Shown: piece by piece, positions 49,349 to 56,954 of the stretch
How positions within the stretch are numbered: position 1 is the stretch's first letter
Layout: every line of letters starts with the position of its first letter
DNA from: Marinilongibacter aquaticus
Lineage (GTDB): Bacteria; Bacteroidota; Bacteroidia; Cytophagales; Spirosomataceae
Reading direction: 5' to 3'
Assembly: GCF_020149935.1 (NCBI RefSeq)
Contig: NZ_CP083757.1
Location: 372,001 to 436,000, forward strand
Length of the DNA stretch: 64,000 bases
Position numbers and translations under genes: made by a program
Notes under the pieces: generated by a model
Databases searched by the model: none
What the model saw: only the letters and a program-made list of their open reading frames with translations
Told to the model about the DNA's origin: nothing

Positions 49349-50113
49349 ATGACCAAGAAACAAAAACTCTACCTTATTCTTTGCGGTTTGTTCTTGACCA
49401 ACGCCATAACCGCCGAAATTATCGGAGCGAAGATTTTCAGCTTGAGTGAAACATTGGGACTCAATTTCGACAATTTCAGTTTTTTGGGTATGGATCTGGG
49501 CTTTTCGCTTTCTGCGGGTACGCTCAATTGGCCCATTGTGTTTATCGTTTCCGATGTGATCAACGAATATTTTGGTAAAAAAGGGGTGAAATTTATTTCT
49601 TATCTGACCGCCGCTCTGATCACCTTCAGTTTTCTCGTCATTTATTTGGCCGTATACGTAAAACCTGCCCCATTTTGGTTGGACGTGAATGCGGTGGATA
49701 CGCAGGGTAATCCGATCAATATCAACGAAGGTTTCAAAATGATTTTTCGGCAAGGTTTGGGCATTATTATCGGGAGTATCACAGCTTTTCTTTTGGGGCA
49801 GGTGCTCGATGCCCTGGTGTTCCACCATTTGCGGCATGTGACAAAAAATAAATTCATTTGGCTCAGGGCCACGGGCTCAACGATCGTGTCGCAAATCATC
49901 GATTCGTTCGTGGTTTTGTTCATTGCTTTCTATGTTTTTGGCAATTGGAATTTTGGCCAAGTGGTGCAAGTAGGGGTGAACAATTACTTGTATAAATTCA
50001 TTGTAGCCATCCTTTTGACGCCTTTGATCTACATGGCTCACTATCTTATTGACGCTTGGCTTGGGAAAGACGAAAGCGACGACCTGATTCACGAAGCTAC
50101 CCACGGGAAATAG
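49349..50113 (+). CDS. Queuosine precursor transporter (VUT family, YhhQ-like)
   Basis: A membrane transporter importing 7-cyano-7-deazaguanine or a related queuosine precursor, 254 residues with about six helices. Visible features are NAITAEIIGAKIFSL, PIVFIVSDVINEYFGKKGVKFISY with the conserved D-NEYFG stretch and RATGSTIVSQIIDSFVVLFIAFY. It is encoded directly after the LolD-like gene; the pairing has no known functional reason. The substrate rests on family membership. Confidence 0.9.
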   Translation: MTKKQKLYLILCGLFLTNAITAEIIGAKIFSLSETLGLNFDNFSFLGMDLGFSLSAGTLNWPIVFIVSDVINEYFGKKGVKFISYLTAALITFSFLVIYLAVYVKPAPFWLDVNAVDTQGNPININEGFKMIFRQGLGIIIGSITAFLLGQVLDALVFHHLRHVTKNKFIWLRATGSTIVSQIIDSFVVLFIAFYVFGNWNFGQVVQVGVNNYLYKFIVAILLTPLIYMAHYLIDAWLGKDESDDLIHEATHGK

Positions 50114-50359
50114 CTTTCAGCCAATTTCTTACATTTTGATTCCTACTTTATGCTTCATCGCATGCGATGCAAGTAAGCCCGGCTTTTGGCCATTTCATAC
50201 AAAACTCATATCGCCTCCAAAAGAAATTCTACGTTTCGAGAAAAAATTTTAAAAAAAAATTTTAAAAAAGAGTATTGGCCAACAAAAAATGTATCTTTTC
50301 ACCATAGAACCTAATTTTATTTACCTCGTATTGCCAAATACAAATTTCAATTATTTGCT
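50114..50359. other. Intergenic spacer ahead of accessory region C
   Basis: 246 bp without a gene. It contains an A/T-homopolymer tract (about 50247-50290) with short AATT-type palindromes. No convincing operator or terminator was found. It marks the boundary between housekeeping genes and the second accessory locus. Confidence 0.5.
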
Positions 50360-51583
50360 ATGATGAAACGTAGAGAACTTATCAAGTCCTTATCTGGACT
50401 TCCGCTGGTGGGCGGCCTAATGGGTGGAAGCACATTGCTTGCATCTGCCACAACTGCAGCCAGTATACCGGCCAAAAGTCTCGCCCAAGAGTTGGGAATA
50501 AGAACCTTTATCAATGCCGCAGGTACATATACGGCCATGACTGGGTCGCTTATGCACAAAGAAGTGATGGAGGCCATTCAAGGCTCTTCGCACGAATTTA
50601 TGATGCTCGATGATGTGCAAACCAAAGTAGGCGAAAAAATCGCTGAAATGACACATGCCGAATCGGCCGTGGTTACGGCAGGCTGTTTTTCGGCCCTTAC
50701 TTTGGGGTTGGCCGGCGTGTTGACAGGAATGGACCAAAAGAAAGTGGAAGCTTTGCCACACCTCGAAGGTACAGGCATGAAATCGGAAGTGATTATCCAA
50801 AAAGGACATTTTGTGGGCTATTCCCACGCACTAAAAAATACGGGTTGTACCATGGTTGAGATCGAAACTATGGAAGACCTAGAAAAGGCCATCAATAGCA
50901 AAACAGCCTTAATGTGGTTTTTGCACATTCAATCGGATAGAGGGCAGATCAACCACGAACAATGGGTGGCCACGGCCAAAAAGCACGGAATCCCGACCAT
51001 GATCGATATGGCAGCGGATGTACCGCCAGTAGAGAATCTTTGGCGTTTCAACGACATGGGCTTCGACCTTGTATGCGTATCTGGTGGAAAAGCCATGCGT
51101 GGCCCACAAAGTGCGGGTATATTGATGGGCAAAAAAGAATACGTTGATGCCGCACGCTTGAGCATGCCGCCAAGGGGTTCGACCATCGGTAGAGGAATGA
51201 AAGTGAACAAAGAAGAAATTCTGGGTATGTACGTGGCCATCAAGAAGTTTGTGAACATGGACCACGAAAAAGAATGGAAAATTTGGGAAGGCCGAGTGGA
51301 TCACATCAAAAAGGCCGCTGAAAGTGTAGACGGCGTATCTGTAGCCATCACGGTGCCCGAATTGGGTAATCATACACCGACGATGAAGATTTCATGGGAT
51401 ACGTCAAAAGTAGATTTGAGCACACAAAAATTGCAAGAAAGTCTACGCGGTGGGAATCCGTCGATCGAAGTGGTGGGCAGCGGTAAAACCAGTATCAACA
51501 TCACCACTTGGATGCTGCAACCCGGCGAAGAGAAAATTGTGGCTACAAGACTGAAAGAGGAACTGAACAAAGCCTCTGTTTGA
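50360..51583 (+). CDS. Exported SelA-like PLP-dependent enzyme (glucosaminate ammonia-lyase relative)
   Basis: A fold-type I PLP enzyme related to bacterial selenocysteine synthase and to D-glucosaminate-6-phosphate ammonia-lyase, 407 residues. RTFINAAGTYTAMTGSLMHKEVMEA matches the SelA-related group, MIDMAADVPPVENLWRF holds the cofactor-binding region, and K244 in VCVSGGKAMRGPQSAG is the expected PLP lysine. The N-terminus carries KRRELIKSLSGLPLVGGLMGG, a Tat-type signal, which is unusual for a PLP enzyme but compatible with export after cofactor loading. It heads a unit with an exported amidohydrolase. It is not a housekeeping SelA. Substrate unknown. Confidence 0.85.
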   Translation: MMKRRELIKSLSGLPLVGGLMGGSTLLASATTAASIPAKSLAQELGIRTFINAAGTYTAMTGSLMHKEVMEAIQGSSHEFMMLDDVQTKVGEKIAEMTHAESAVVTAGCFSALTLGLAGVLTGMDQKKVEALPHLEGTGMKSEVIIQKGHFVGYSHALKNTGCTMVEIETMEDLEKAINSKTALMWFLHIQSDRGQINHEQWVATAKKHGIPTMIDMAADVPPVENLWRFNDMGFDLVCVSGGKAMRGPQSAGILMGKKEYVDAARLSMPPRGSTIGRGMKVNKEEILGMYVAIKKFVNMDHEKEWKIWEGRVDHIKKAAESVDGVSVAITVPELGNHTPTMKISWDTSKVDLSTQKLQESLRGGNPSIEVVGSGKTSINITTWMLQPGEEKIVATRLKEELNKASV

Positions 51584-51613
51584 TCACTGGAAGTGTATTT
51601 TTTAACCTGAAAC

Positions 51614-51654
51614 GGCTTTTGCGGTTCTCTGCTTCGGTGGGGGATCGCAAAGCC
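51614..51654 (+). other. Hairpin upstream of amidohydrolase 1
   Basis: An imperfect stem (GGCTTTTGCG / CGCAAAGCC, one bulged T) with a 22-nt loop, lying between the PLP-enzyme and amidohydrolase genes. It may be a weak attenuator or leader structure. Amidohydrolase 2 also has a hairpin upstream. Confidence 0.35.
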
Positions 51655-51671
51655 TCAATTTCTTCAATTCA

Positions 51672-52919
51672 ATGAAAATAAAATTACCGATTCTGGTTTT
51701 GTTCGTTTTTCTGGTGGGATCTGCTTTTGGTCAAGAGTATAGCATTTTGATCAAAGGAGGCCACGTAATCGATCCCAAAAACAATATTGATGAAGTGTTG
51801 GATGTAGCCGTGAAGGATGGGAAAATTGTGGCACTTTCAAAAAATATAGACGGCTCGAAAGCTACACAGGTAGTCGATGCCAAAGGCATGATTGTCAGCC
51901 CGGGATTGATCGATATTCACGGGCATGTGTTTGCCGGGACAAAAGCCAACCACTATCTAGCCAATAGTTTCACCGCATTGCCGCCCGACGGTTTTACGTT
52001 TCGGGTGGGTGTAACCACCATTGTCGATTGCGGCGGAGCCGGTTGGGCCAATTTCAAAACGTTTAAGGAAAACATTATTTCGCATTCTCGTACTCGTGTG
52101 CTCTCCTTCCTGAATATTGTAGGCAGCGGCATGCGGGGCGATGAATACGAACAAGACACCACAGACATGGATCCGCATTTGGCGGCAGATCTAGCCATTA
52201 AATACCGCAACGATGTGGTGGGTTTTAAAGTGGCTCACTATTTGGGCAACGATTGGACACCCGTCGACCACGCCGTAGCCGCGGGTAAAATGGCTCAAAT
52301 GCCCGTCATTATCGACTTTGGAAGAACAAAGCCCGCTCTTTCTCTTGAAGAACTTTTCATAGATCATTTGCGTCCGGGTGACATTTTCACACACACGTAC
52401 ACCGTTTTGCCCGATGAAGTGCGTGAAACGGTTGTCGATGAGAAATCGGATAATGTGAAGCCTTTCGTATGGAAAGCCATAAAGAAGGGTATCGTTTTTG
52501 ACGTGGGCTACGGCGGAGCCAGTTTCAATTACAGCCAAGCCATTCCCGCTCTCAAACAAGGATTTTTTCCGACCACGATCAGTACAGATTTGCACACAGG
52601 CAGCATGAACGGTTCGATGAAAGATATGCTGAGTATCATGTCGAAATTCATGGTCATGGGCATGGATTTGCCCGCAGTGATTGCCGCCAGCACTTGGGAG
52701 CCTGCCAAAGCCATCAACAGACCCGAACTCGGACATTTGTCTCCCGAAGCCGTGGCCGATATCGCTTTGTTTTCAATGCGTGAAGGAAATTTCGGTTTCT
52801 ACGATAAAACAGGCTTTAAAATGGAAGGCAAACAAAAGCTTGAATGCGAAATGACCATTCGGGCCGGAAAAATTGTCTACGATCTGAACGGCATCGCCCA
52901 ACCCATCTACGCTCCCTGA
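51672..52919 (+). CDS. Exported amidohydrolase, dihydroorotase-like/EF_0837 type, copy 1
   Basis: A metal-dependent amidohydrolase of 415 residues with a Sec signal ending near SAFGQ (residue 21). Metal ligands include H83-x-H85 (GLIDIHGHVF), and there are GFKVAHYLGN, GDIFTHTYTVL and STDLHTGSMNG with the terminal Asp. The family is the deacetylase-like group often encoded beside a SelA-like PLP enzyme in other bacteria. A plausible activity is deacetylation of an N-acetylated substrate before ammonia removal by the PLP enzyme. It is closely similar to copy 2 at 62647. Confidence 0.88.
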   Translation: MKIKLPILVLFVFLVGSAFGQEYSILIKGGHVIDPKNNIDEVLDVAVKDGKIVALSKNIDGSKATQVVDAKGMIVSPGLIDIHGHVFAGTKANHYLANSFTALPPDGFTFRVGVTTIVDCGGAGWANFKTFKENIISHSRTRVLSFLNIVGSGMRGDEYEQDTTDMDPHLAADLAIKYRNDVVGFKVAHYLGNDWTPVDHAVAAGKMAQMPVIIDFGRTKPALSLEELFIDHLRPGDIFTHTYTVLPDEVRETVVDEKSDNVKPFVWKAIKKGIVFDVGYGGASFNYSQAIPALKQGFFPTTISTDLHTGSMNGSMKDMLSIMSKFMVMGMDLPAVIAASTWEPAKAINRPELGHLSPEAVADIALFSMREGNFGFYDKTGFKMEGKQKLECEMTIRAGKIVYDLNGIAQPIYAP

Positions 52920-52941
52920 GTACACATAATCAACCCAATCT

Positions 52942-54678
52942 ATGTATTCGAAAAAACTAAACTTAGCCCTGCTCGCTGCTTTAATCCTTATACTCGGTTT
53001 TGTGCAGGAAAGTCCAGAAGACCTTCCTGTAGTGAACGATAAAAATGGAGGCCTTTTTCTGCCCGAAGGCTTTGAGGCCGTGGTTGTCGTCGACAGCTTG
53101 CCCGGAAAGGCCCGACATTTGACGGTCAATGAAAACGGCGATATTTATGTGAAAGCCCGTTATGCTCATGCAGGAGAATCGGTGATTGCCCTACGCGATA
53201 CCAATCAAGATGGACGGGCGGATATCATTCGTCAGTTTGGTGGCAATGCCCGCGAGCGTGGTTACGGCACGGGCATCCGAATCTACAAAGGCTATTTGTA
53301 TTTCAGTTCCGAAATCATTGTTTACCGCTACAAATTGACGCCCGGGAAATTGGTGCCCGAAGGTGAACAAGAAATTGTAATGACCGACGACCACACACCG
53401 CTGTTTCACGAACACATTGCCAAACCGCTTACTTTCGACGACGCGGGAAACATGTACGTGGCCTTTGGTGCTCCGTCCAATGCCTGTCAGGAAATGAACC
53501 GTACGCCCAATTCGCCTGGAATTACGCCCTGCCCGCATTTGGTAGATCATGGCGGAATATGGCGTTTCAAAGCCGAAACCTTGGGACAAACACAGAAAGA
53601 TGGCTCTCGCTATGCTACGGGTCTTCGCAGCGTAGTGGCCATGGATTGGAATTTTGAAGACAACAACCTTTTTGCTGTGGTGCACGGTCGCGACGACCTG
53701 CTGCGTCTTTGGTCGCAGGAGTTCAACCCTTGGCAAAGTGCGGTGCTGCCTTCCGAAGAATTTTTGAGATTGAAAGAAGGTACACATGCCGGTTGGCCCT
53801 ATTGTTTTTACGATCAAATAAAAGGAGAAAAGGTTTTGTCGCCCGAATACGGTGGCGATGGCAATAGCATTGGCGATTGTGATACCTACGAAAAACCACT
53901 GATTGGTTTTCCCGGCCATTGGGCTCCCAACGATTTGCATTTTTACACGGGCGATCAGTTTCCTAAACATTACAAAAACGGAGCCTTTATTGCCTTTCAT
54001 GGCTCAACCAACCGTGCTCCGTATCCGCAGTCGGGATATTTTATAGGTTTTGTGCCTTTCAAAAACAACTCGCCGAATGGAGAATATGAAGTATTTGCCG
54101 ACGGGTTTGCACAAGTAGATCCGATTGTCAACACAAACAATGCCACTTACCGACCAATGGGCATTGCAATGGGGCCCGATGGCTCTTTGTATTTGGCAGA
54201 AACCGAAAAGGGGAAAATCTGGAAAGTGACGTATACCGGAAAGGGTAAGAAGTTTTCAAAGAAAAATCTGGCCAAAATGGAAAAGCGAAAAGGCATGACG
54301 CACATTCGCACACCCGATATTATCAAAGACAATCTGGAAAAGAACAGTCCTGTTGCAGGCGGAAAAGTATACGGTACCTATTGTGCAGGCTGCCACCAAG
54401 GCAATGGGCTGGGCGATTCGCAGCGTTTTCCACCACTTGCGGCCTCTGAATGGGTGATTGGCGAAAAGGAAAAACTGATTACGGTGCTTCTTCAGGGGCT
54501 CGACGGTCCCATTGAAGTGAAGGGCCAATCGTATAATAATGTGATGCCGCAACACAGTTTCCTCAAAGACCAAGAAGTGGCGGAAGTGTTGACCTACATT
54601 CGGCAGAGTTTTGGCAATAAAGCTTCGGCCATTACTGCAGAAGAGGTGAAGGCTATTCGGGAAAAAACAGAAAATTAA
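52942..54678 (+). CDS. Exported sorbosone dehydrogenase-like PQQ protein with C-terminal cytochrome c
   Basis: A 578-residue periplasmic oxidoreductase. The signal peptide is about 1-22. A six-bladed propeller of the soluble glucose/sorbosone dehydrogenase type follows, with FLPEGFEAVVVVDSLPGKARHLTV, EHIAKPLTFDDAGNMYVAFGA, RYATGLRSVVAMDW and GDGNSIGDCDTYEKPLIGFPGHWAPND. The last 110 residues form a class I cytochrome c with C481-A-G-C484-H485. It would oxidise a sugar or related alcohol and deliver electrons to its own heme. This is a different propeller class from the PQQ enzyme at 19056. It lies 22 bp after amidohydrolase 1. Confidence 0.88.
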   Translation: MYSKKLNLALLAALILILGFVQESPEDLPVVNDKNGGLFLPEGFEAVVVVDSLPGKARHLTVNENGDIYVKARYAHAGESVIALRDTNQDGRADIIRQFGGNARERGYGTGIRIYKGYLYFSSEIIVYRYKLTPGKLVPEGEQEIVMTDDHTPLFHEHIAKPLTFDDAGNMYVAFGAPSNACQEMNRTPNSPGITPCPHLVDHGGIWRFKAETLGQTQKDGSRYATGLRSVVAMDWNFEDNNLFAVVHGRDDLLRLWSQEFNPWQSAVLPSEEFLRLKEGTHAGWPYCFYDQIKGEKVLSPEYGGDGNSIGDCDTYEKPLIGFPGHWAPNDLHFYTGDQFPKHYKNGAFIAFHGSTNRAPYPQSGYFIGFVPFKNNSPNGEYEVFADGFAQVDPIVNTNNATYRPMGIAMGPDGSLYLAETEKGKIWKVTYTGKGKKFSKKNLAKMEKRKGMTHIRTPDIIKDNLEKNSPVAGGKVYGTYCAGCHQGNGLGDSQRFPPLAASEWVIGEKEKLITVLLQGLDGPIEVKGQSYNNVMPQHSFLKDQEVAEVLTYIRQSFGNKASAITAEEVKAIREKTEN

Positions 54679-54908
54679 ACAATTGGTATAGAGTTTTTTA
54701 GCTAAGGATAAAATGTGAAAAAATCCATAATAAATAGCCTGTTGACAAGAAACTGAAATGAAATTTTTCCGATTAACATTTCGGCGAGAAAAAGACAGGC
54801 TTTTTATCCTTTTTTAGGCTCCGATTTCTTTACGATTTCAAAATAAAAGCCTAACTTTTAGTTCAAATCTGCGTCTGGTTTTTTTTAAAAGAAAAATCTA
54901 AAACTCCC
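54679..54908. other. Intergenic region before the ECF sigma gene
   Basis: 230 bp, AT-rich, without a gene or a clear terminator hairpin. It presumably ends the amidohydrolase/PQQ unit and holds the promoter for the ECF sigma factor, but no box is convincing. Confidence 0.45.
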
Positions 54909-55523
54909 TTGAACAAAAAACAACGTACAGTGGCGGAAAATGAAGTCCTTCTCGACTTTTGGCACAAGTCGAAATCGGGCGACAGTGGGGCTTTTTGTCT
55001 ATTGGCCGACAGGCTGTATAGAAGTTTGTTCAATTATGCGGTAAACTTTACCAATGATAGGGAAGTGGCCAAAGACGCCATCCAAGATTTACTTCTGCAC
55101 ATTTGGGAAAGACGCCAGTCCATACAGATTCAATACGTGACGATTTATTTTCTGAAAGCCTTACGAAATCAGCTTTTACAAGAGTTTAGAAAGGCAGGAA
55201 ATGCCGATGTTTTTTTAGATATCGAAGCCGTACATTTCTTGACCGATCATGTGAATATTGAAACTGAATTAGAAGAAAGGGAGGCTTTTTTCGACAACAA
55301 AAAAAGGGTGCAATCGGCTCTTGAGGTTTTGCCCAAAAGACAAAAGGAAGCTGTATTTCTCAAATTCTACAAAGGCCTTGAAAATGAGCAGATTGCCGAG
55401 CTCATGCAAGTCAATCGTCAATCTGTGGCCAACCTTCTATACAAAGCCATAAACACACTTCGCTCTCAGGTGCCCGCTTTCCAATCTTTGTGGTTGATAT
55501 TGATCGGCCTGGATTGTCTCTAA
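54909..55523 (+). CDS. ECF RNA polymerase sigma factor of the SusC/FecR signalling type
   Basis: A 204-residue extracytoplasmic-function sigma factor. The start is TTG at 54909; no in-frame ATG precedes the sigma-2 domain. Region 2 has LFNYAVNFTNDREVAKDAIQDLLLHIWERRQ, and region 4 LPKRQKEAVFLKFYKGLENEQIAELMQVNRQSVANLLYKAI. It is followed by a FecR anti-sigma and an STN-containing SusC, the standard Bacteroidota trans-envelope signalling set. It probably activates the SusCD-3 operon when ligand is bound outside. Confidence 0.93.
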   Translation: MNKKQRTVAENEVLLDFWHKSKSGDSGAFCLLADRLYRSLFNYAVNFTNDREVAKDAIQDLLLHIWERRQSIQIQYVTIYFLKALRNQLLQEFRKAGNADVFLDIEAVHFLTDHVNIETELEEREAFFDNKKRVQSALEVLPKRQKEAVFLKFYKGLENEQIAELMQVNRQSVANLLYKAINTLRSQVPAFQSLWLILIGLDCL

Positions 55524-55635
55524 AAAGCCTTTTGCCTTCGTATATTTTACAAATTGCCGATTTTTAAAGAAATAATTTCTGATAATAGAGTATTGCCGCA
55601 ATATTCTTGCATCTTTTATACGGTTCATCCAAAAT

Positions 55636-56733
55636 ATGAAAGGATCTATGTCAAATTATCGAAATTTTTTACCCGAAGACCTCGCTGCAGACGATTCTTT
55701 CAGAAGGTGGGTGCTGTCCAATACTTTAGAAGATAAGCTGTTTTGGGAAAAATGGTTGATGGAAAATCCTGACAAAGAACAACTTATAGGAAAAGCCAAA
55801 AGGTATTTGGAATGGACATACGAGGCTTTTGAAAACATTAGCGATGAAGAGATAGCCAATGAAATAGACCGCTTATCTCAACAAATAAACGAGCAAGGGA
55901 CTTTTGAACCGAAAAGGAAAATATTGCCGATTTGGGTAAAAGTGGCCGCCTCCATTTTCTTGATTATGGGCATTGCCCTTTGGGTAAATCGCCAGAATCC
56001 GAATGCCGATGCCCACAAGGAATTGCTGAGCCAAATTGAAGAGCCTTTGCAAGAGAAAATCAACAAAACGGATGAACCTGAGTTTATCGTTTTGCCGGAT
56101 GGAAGCAATGTGCTTTTGCAACCCAAAAGTAGAATTACTTATCCGAAAAGTTTCAAGGGCAACAAGCGTGAAGTCTTCTTGTCGGGAGAAGCATTTTTCG
56201 AGATCAGTAAAAATGCCGAGAAACCGTTCTTTGTTTATGCCAACACACTTGTAACCAAAGTGTTGGGTACGAGTTTCAAGGTCAGTGCTTTTGAAGATGA
56301 GCAAGATGTGAAAGTGGTGGTAAAAACAGGAAGAGTGTCTGTTTTCCCGCTTTCGAAAGAGGCATTGGAAGAAGAAGCCGAACGTGCAGAATTGACAGGT
56401 TTGGTGCTGGCCCCGAACGAACAAATTGTATTTGAGACCAAAAATCAAAAGTTAACACGGACCCCAGTAGAAAAGACCATTGATTTGAATTTAAATATTC
56501 AGAATCAGTCATTTAGCTTTAAAGCCTCAAAGATTTCCGACGTGTTTGCGGCTCTGGAAAAGGCCTATGGAATCGAAATTGAATACAATGACGAGCTTAT
56601 GAAAAATTGCTATCTGACAGCGGATTTGTCGGATGAGCCACTCGTGGAAAAAATAAACCTCATCTGTATCACCATTGGGGCGGAATTTCAGAAAACGGAA
56701 AATATAATCAGTATATCAAGTGATGGTTGCTAA
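55636..56733 (+). CDS. FecR-family anti-sigma factor
   Basis: Single-pass inner-membrane protein, 365 residues, linking SusC-3 to the ECF sigma factor. The cytoplasmic N-terminal domain (1-95) binds sigma; the membrane segment is about 97-117 (ILPIWVKVAASIFLIMGIALWV); the periplasmic FecR domain (about 145-260) contains SFKGNKREVFLSGEAFFEI and VLGTSFKVSAFEDEQDVKV. The C-terminal DUF4974 region (KISDVFAALEKAYGIEIEYND) resembles an STN fold. An ATG four codons further (55648) is an alternative start. It lies 112 bp after the sigma gene. Confidence 0.94.
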   Translation: MKGSMSNYRNFLPEDLAADDSFRRWVLSNTLEDKLFWEKWLMENPDKEQLIGKAKRYLEWTYEAFENISDEEIANEIDRLSQQINEQGTFEPKRKILPIWVKVAASIFLIMGIALWVNRQNPNADAHKELLSQIEEPLQEKINKTDEPEFIVLPDGSNVLLQPKSRITYPKSFKGNKREVFLSGEAFFEISKNAEKPFFVYANTLVTKVLGTSFKVSAFEDEQDVKVVVKTGRVSVFPLSKEALEEEAERAELTGLVLAPNEQIVFETKNQKLTRTPVEKTIDLNLNIQNQSFSFKASKISDVFAALEKAYGIEIEYNDELMKNCYLTADLSDEPLVEKINLICITIGAEFQKTENIISISSDGC

Positions 56734-56809
56734 TAATTGGAACAACTCAGATTAATCGACTCATAATAAACTCTAAAAAAAAAGCCTATGCGTAAACTCG
56801 ACCACCGAA

Positions 56810-56857
56810 TTCTCTGAAAATAAAGAGAAAAGTCGATGATGCTGCAACATCATCGAC
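56810..56857 (+). other. Tandem hairpins in the leader of susC-3
   Basis: Two consecutive stem-loops: a 6-bp stem (TTCTCT / AGAGAA, 56810-56829) and a perfect 10-bp stem (GTCGATGATG / CATCATCGAC, 56832-56857) with a 6-nt loop. Neither is followed by a T-tract. They lie about 100 bp upstream of susC-3, in the 220-bp gap after the FecR gene, which otherwise has no gene. They may be mRNA leader or antisense-RNA structures. Confidence 0.45.
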
Positions 56858-56954
56858 CCCTGAAAATCCCCTTTAAAGTATTGCACACCAGTAGCTTCCA
56901 TATTGGGAAGACGGGGATCTAATTGCCGAATTTCTAACGACAACAATCAAAATT

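Noticed and set aside
56750-56765. TTAATCGA half-site upstream of susC-3
   Set aside because: The second half is not symmetric, so it does not extend the operator family to the third SusCD unit.
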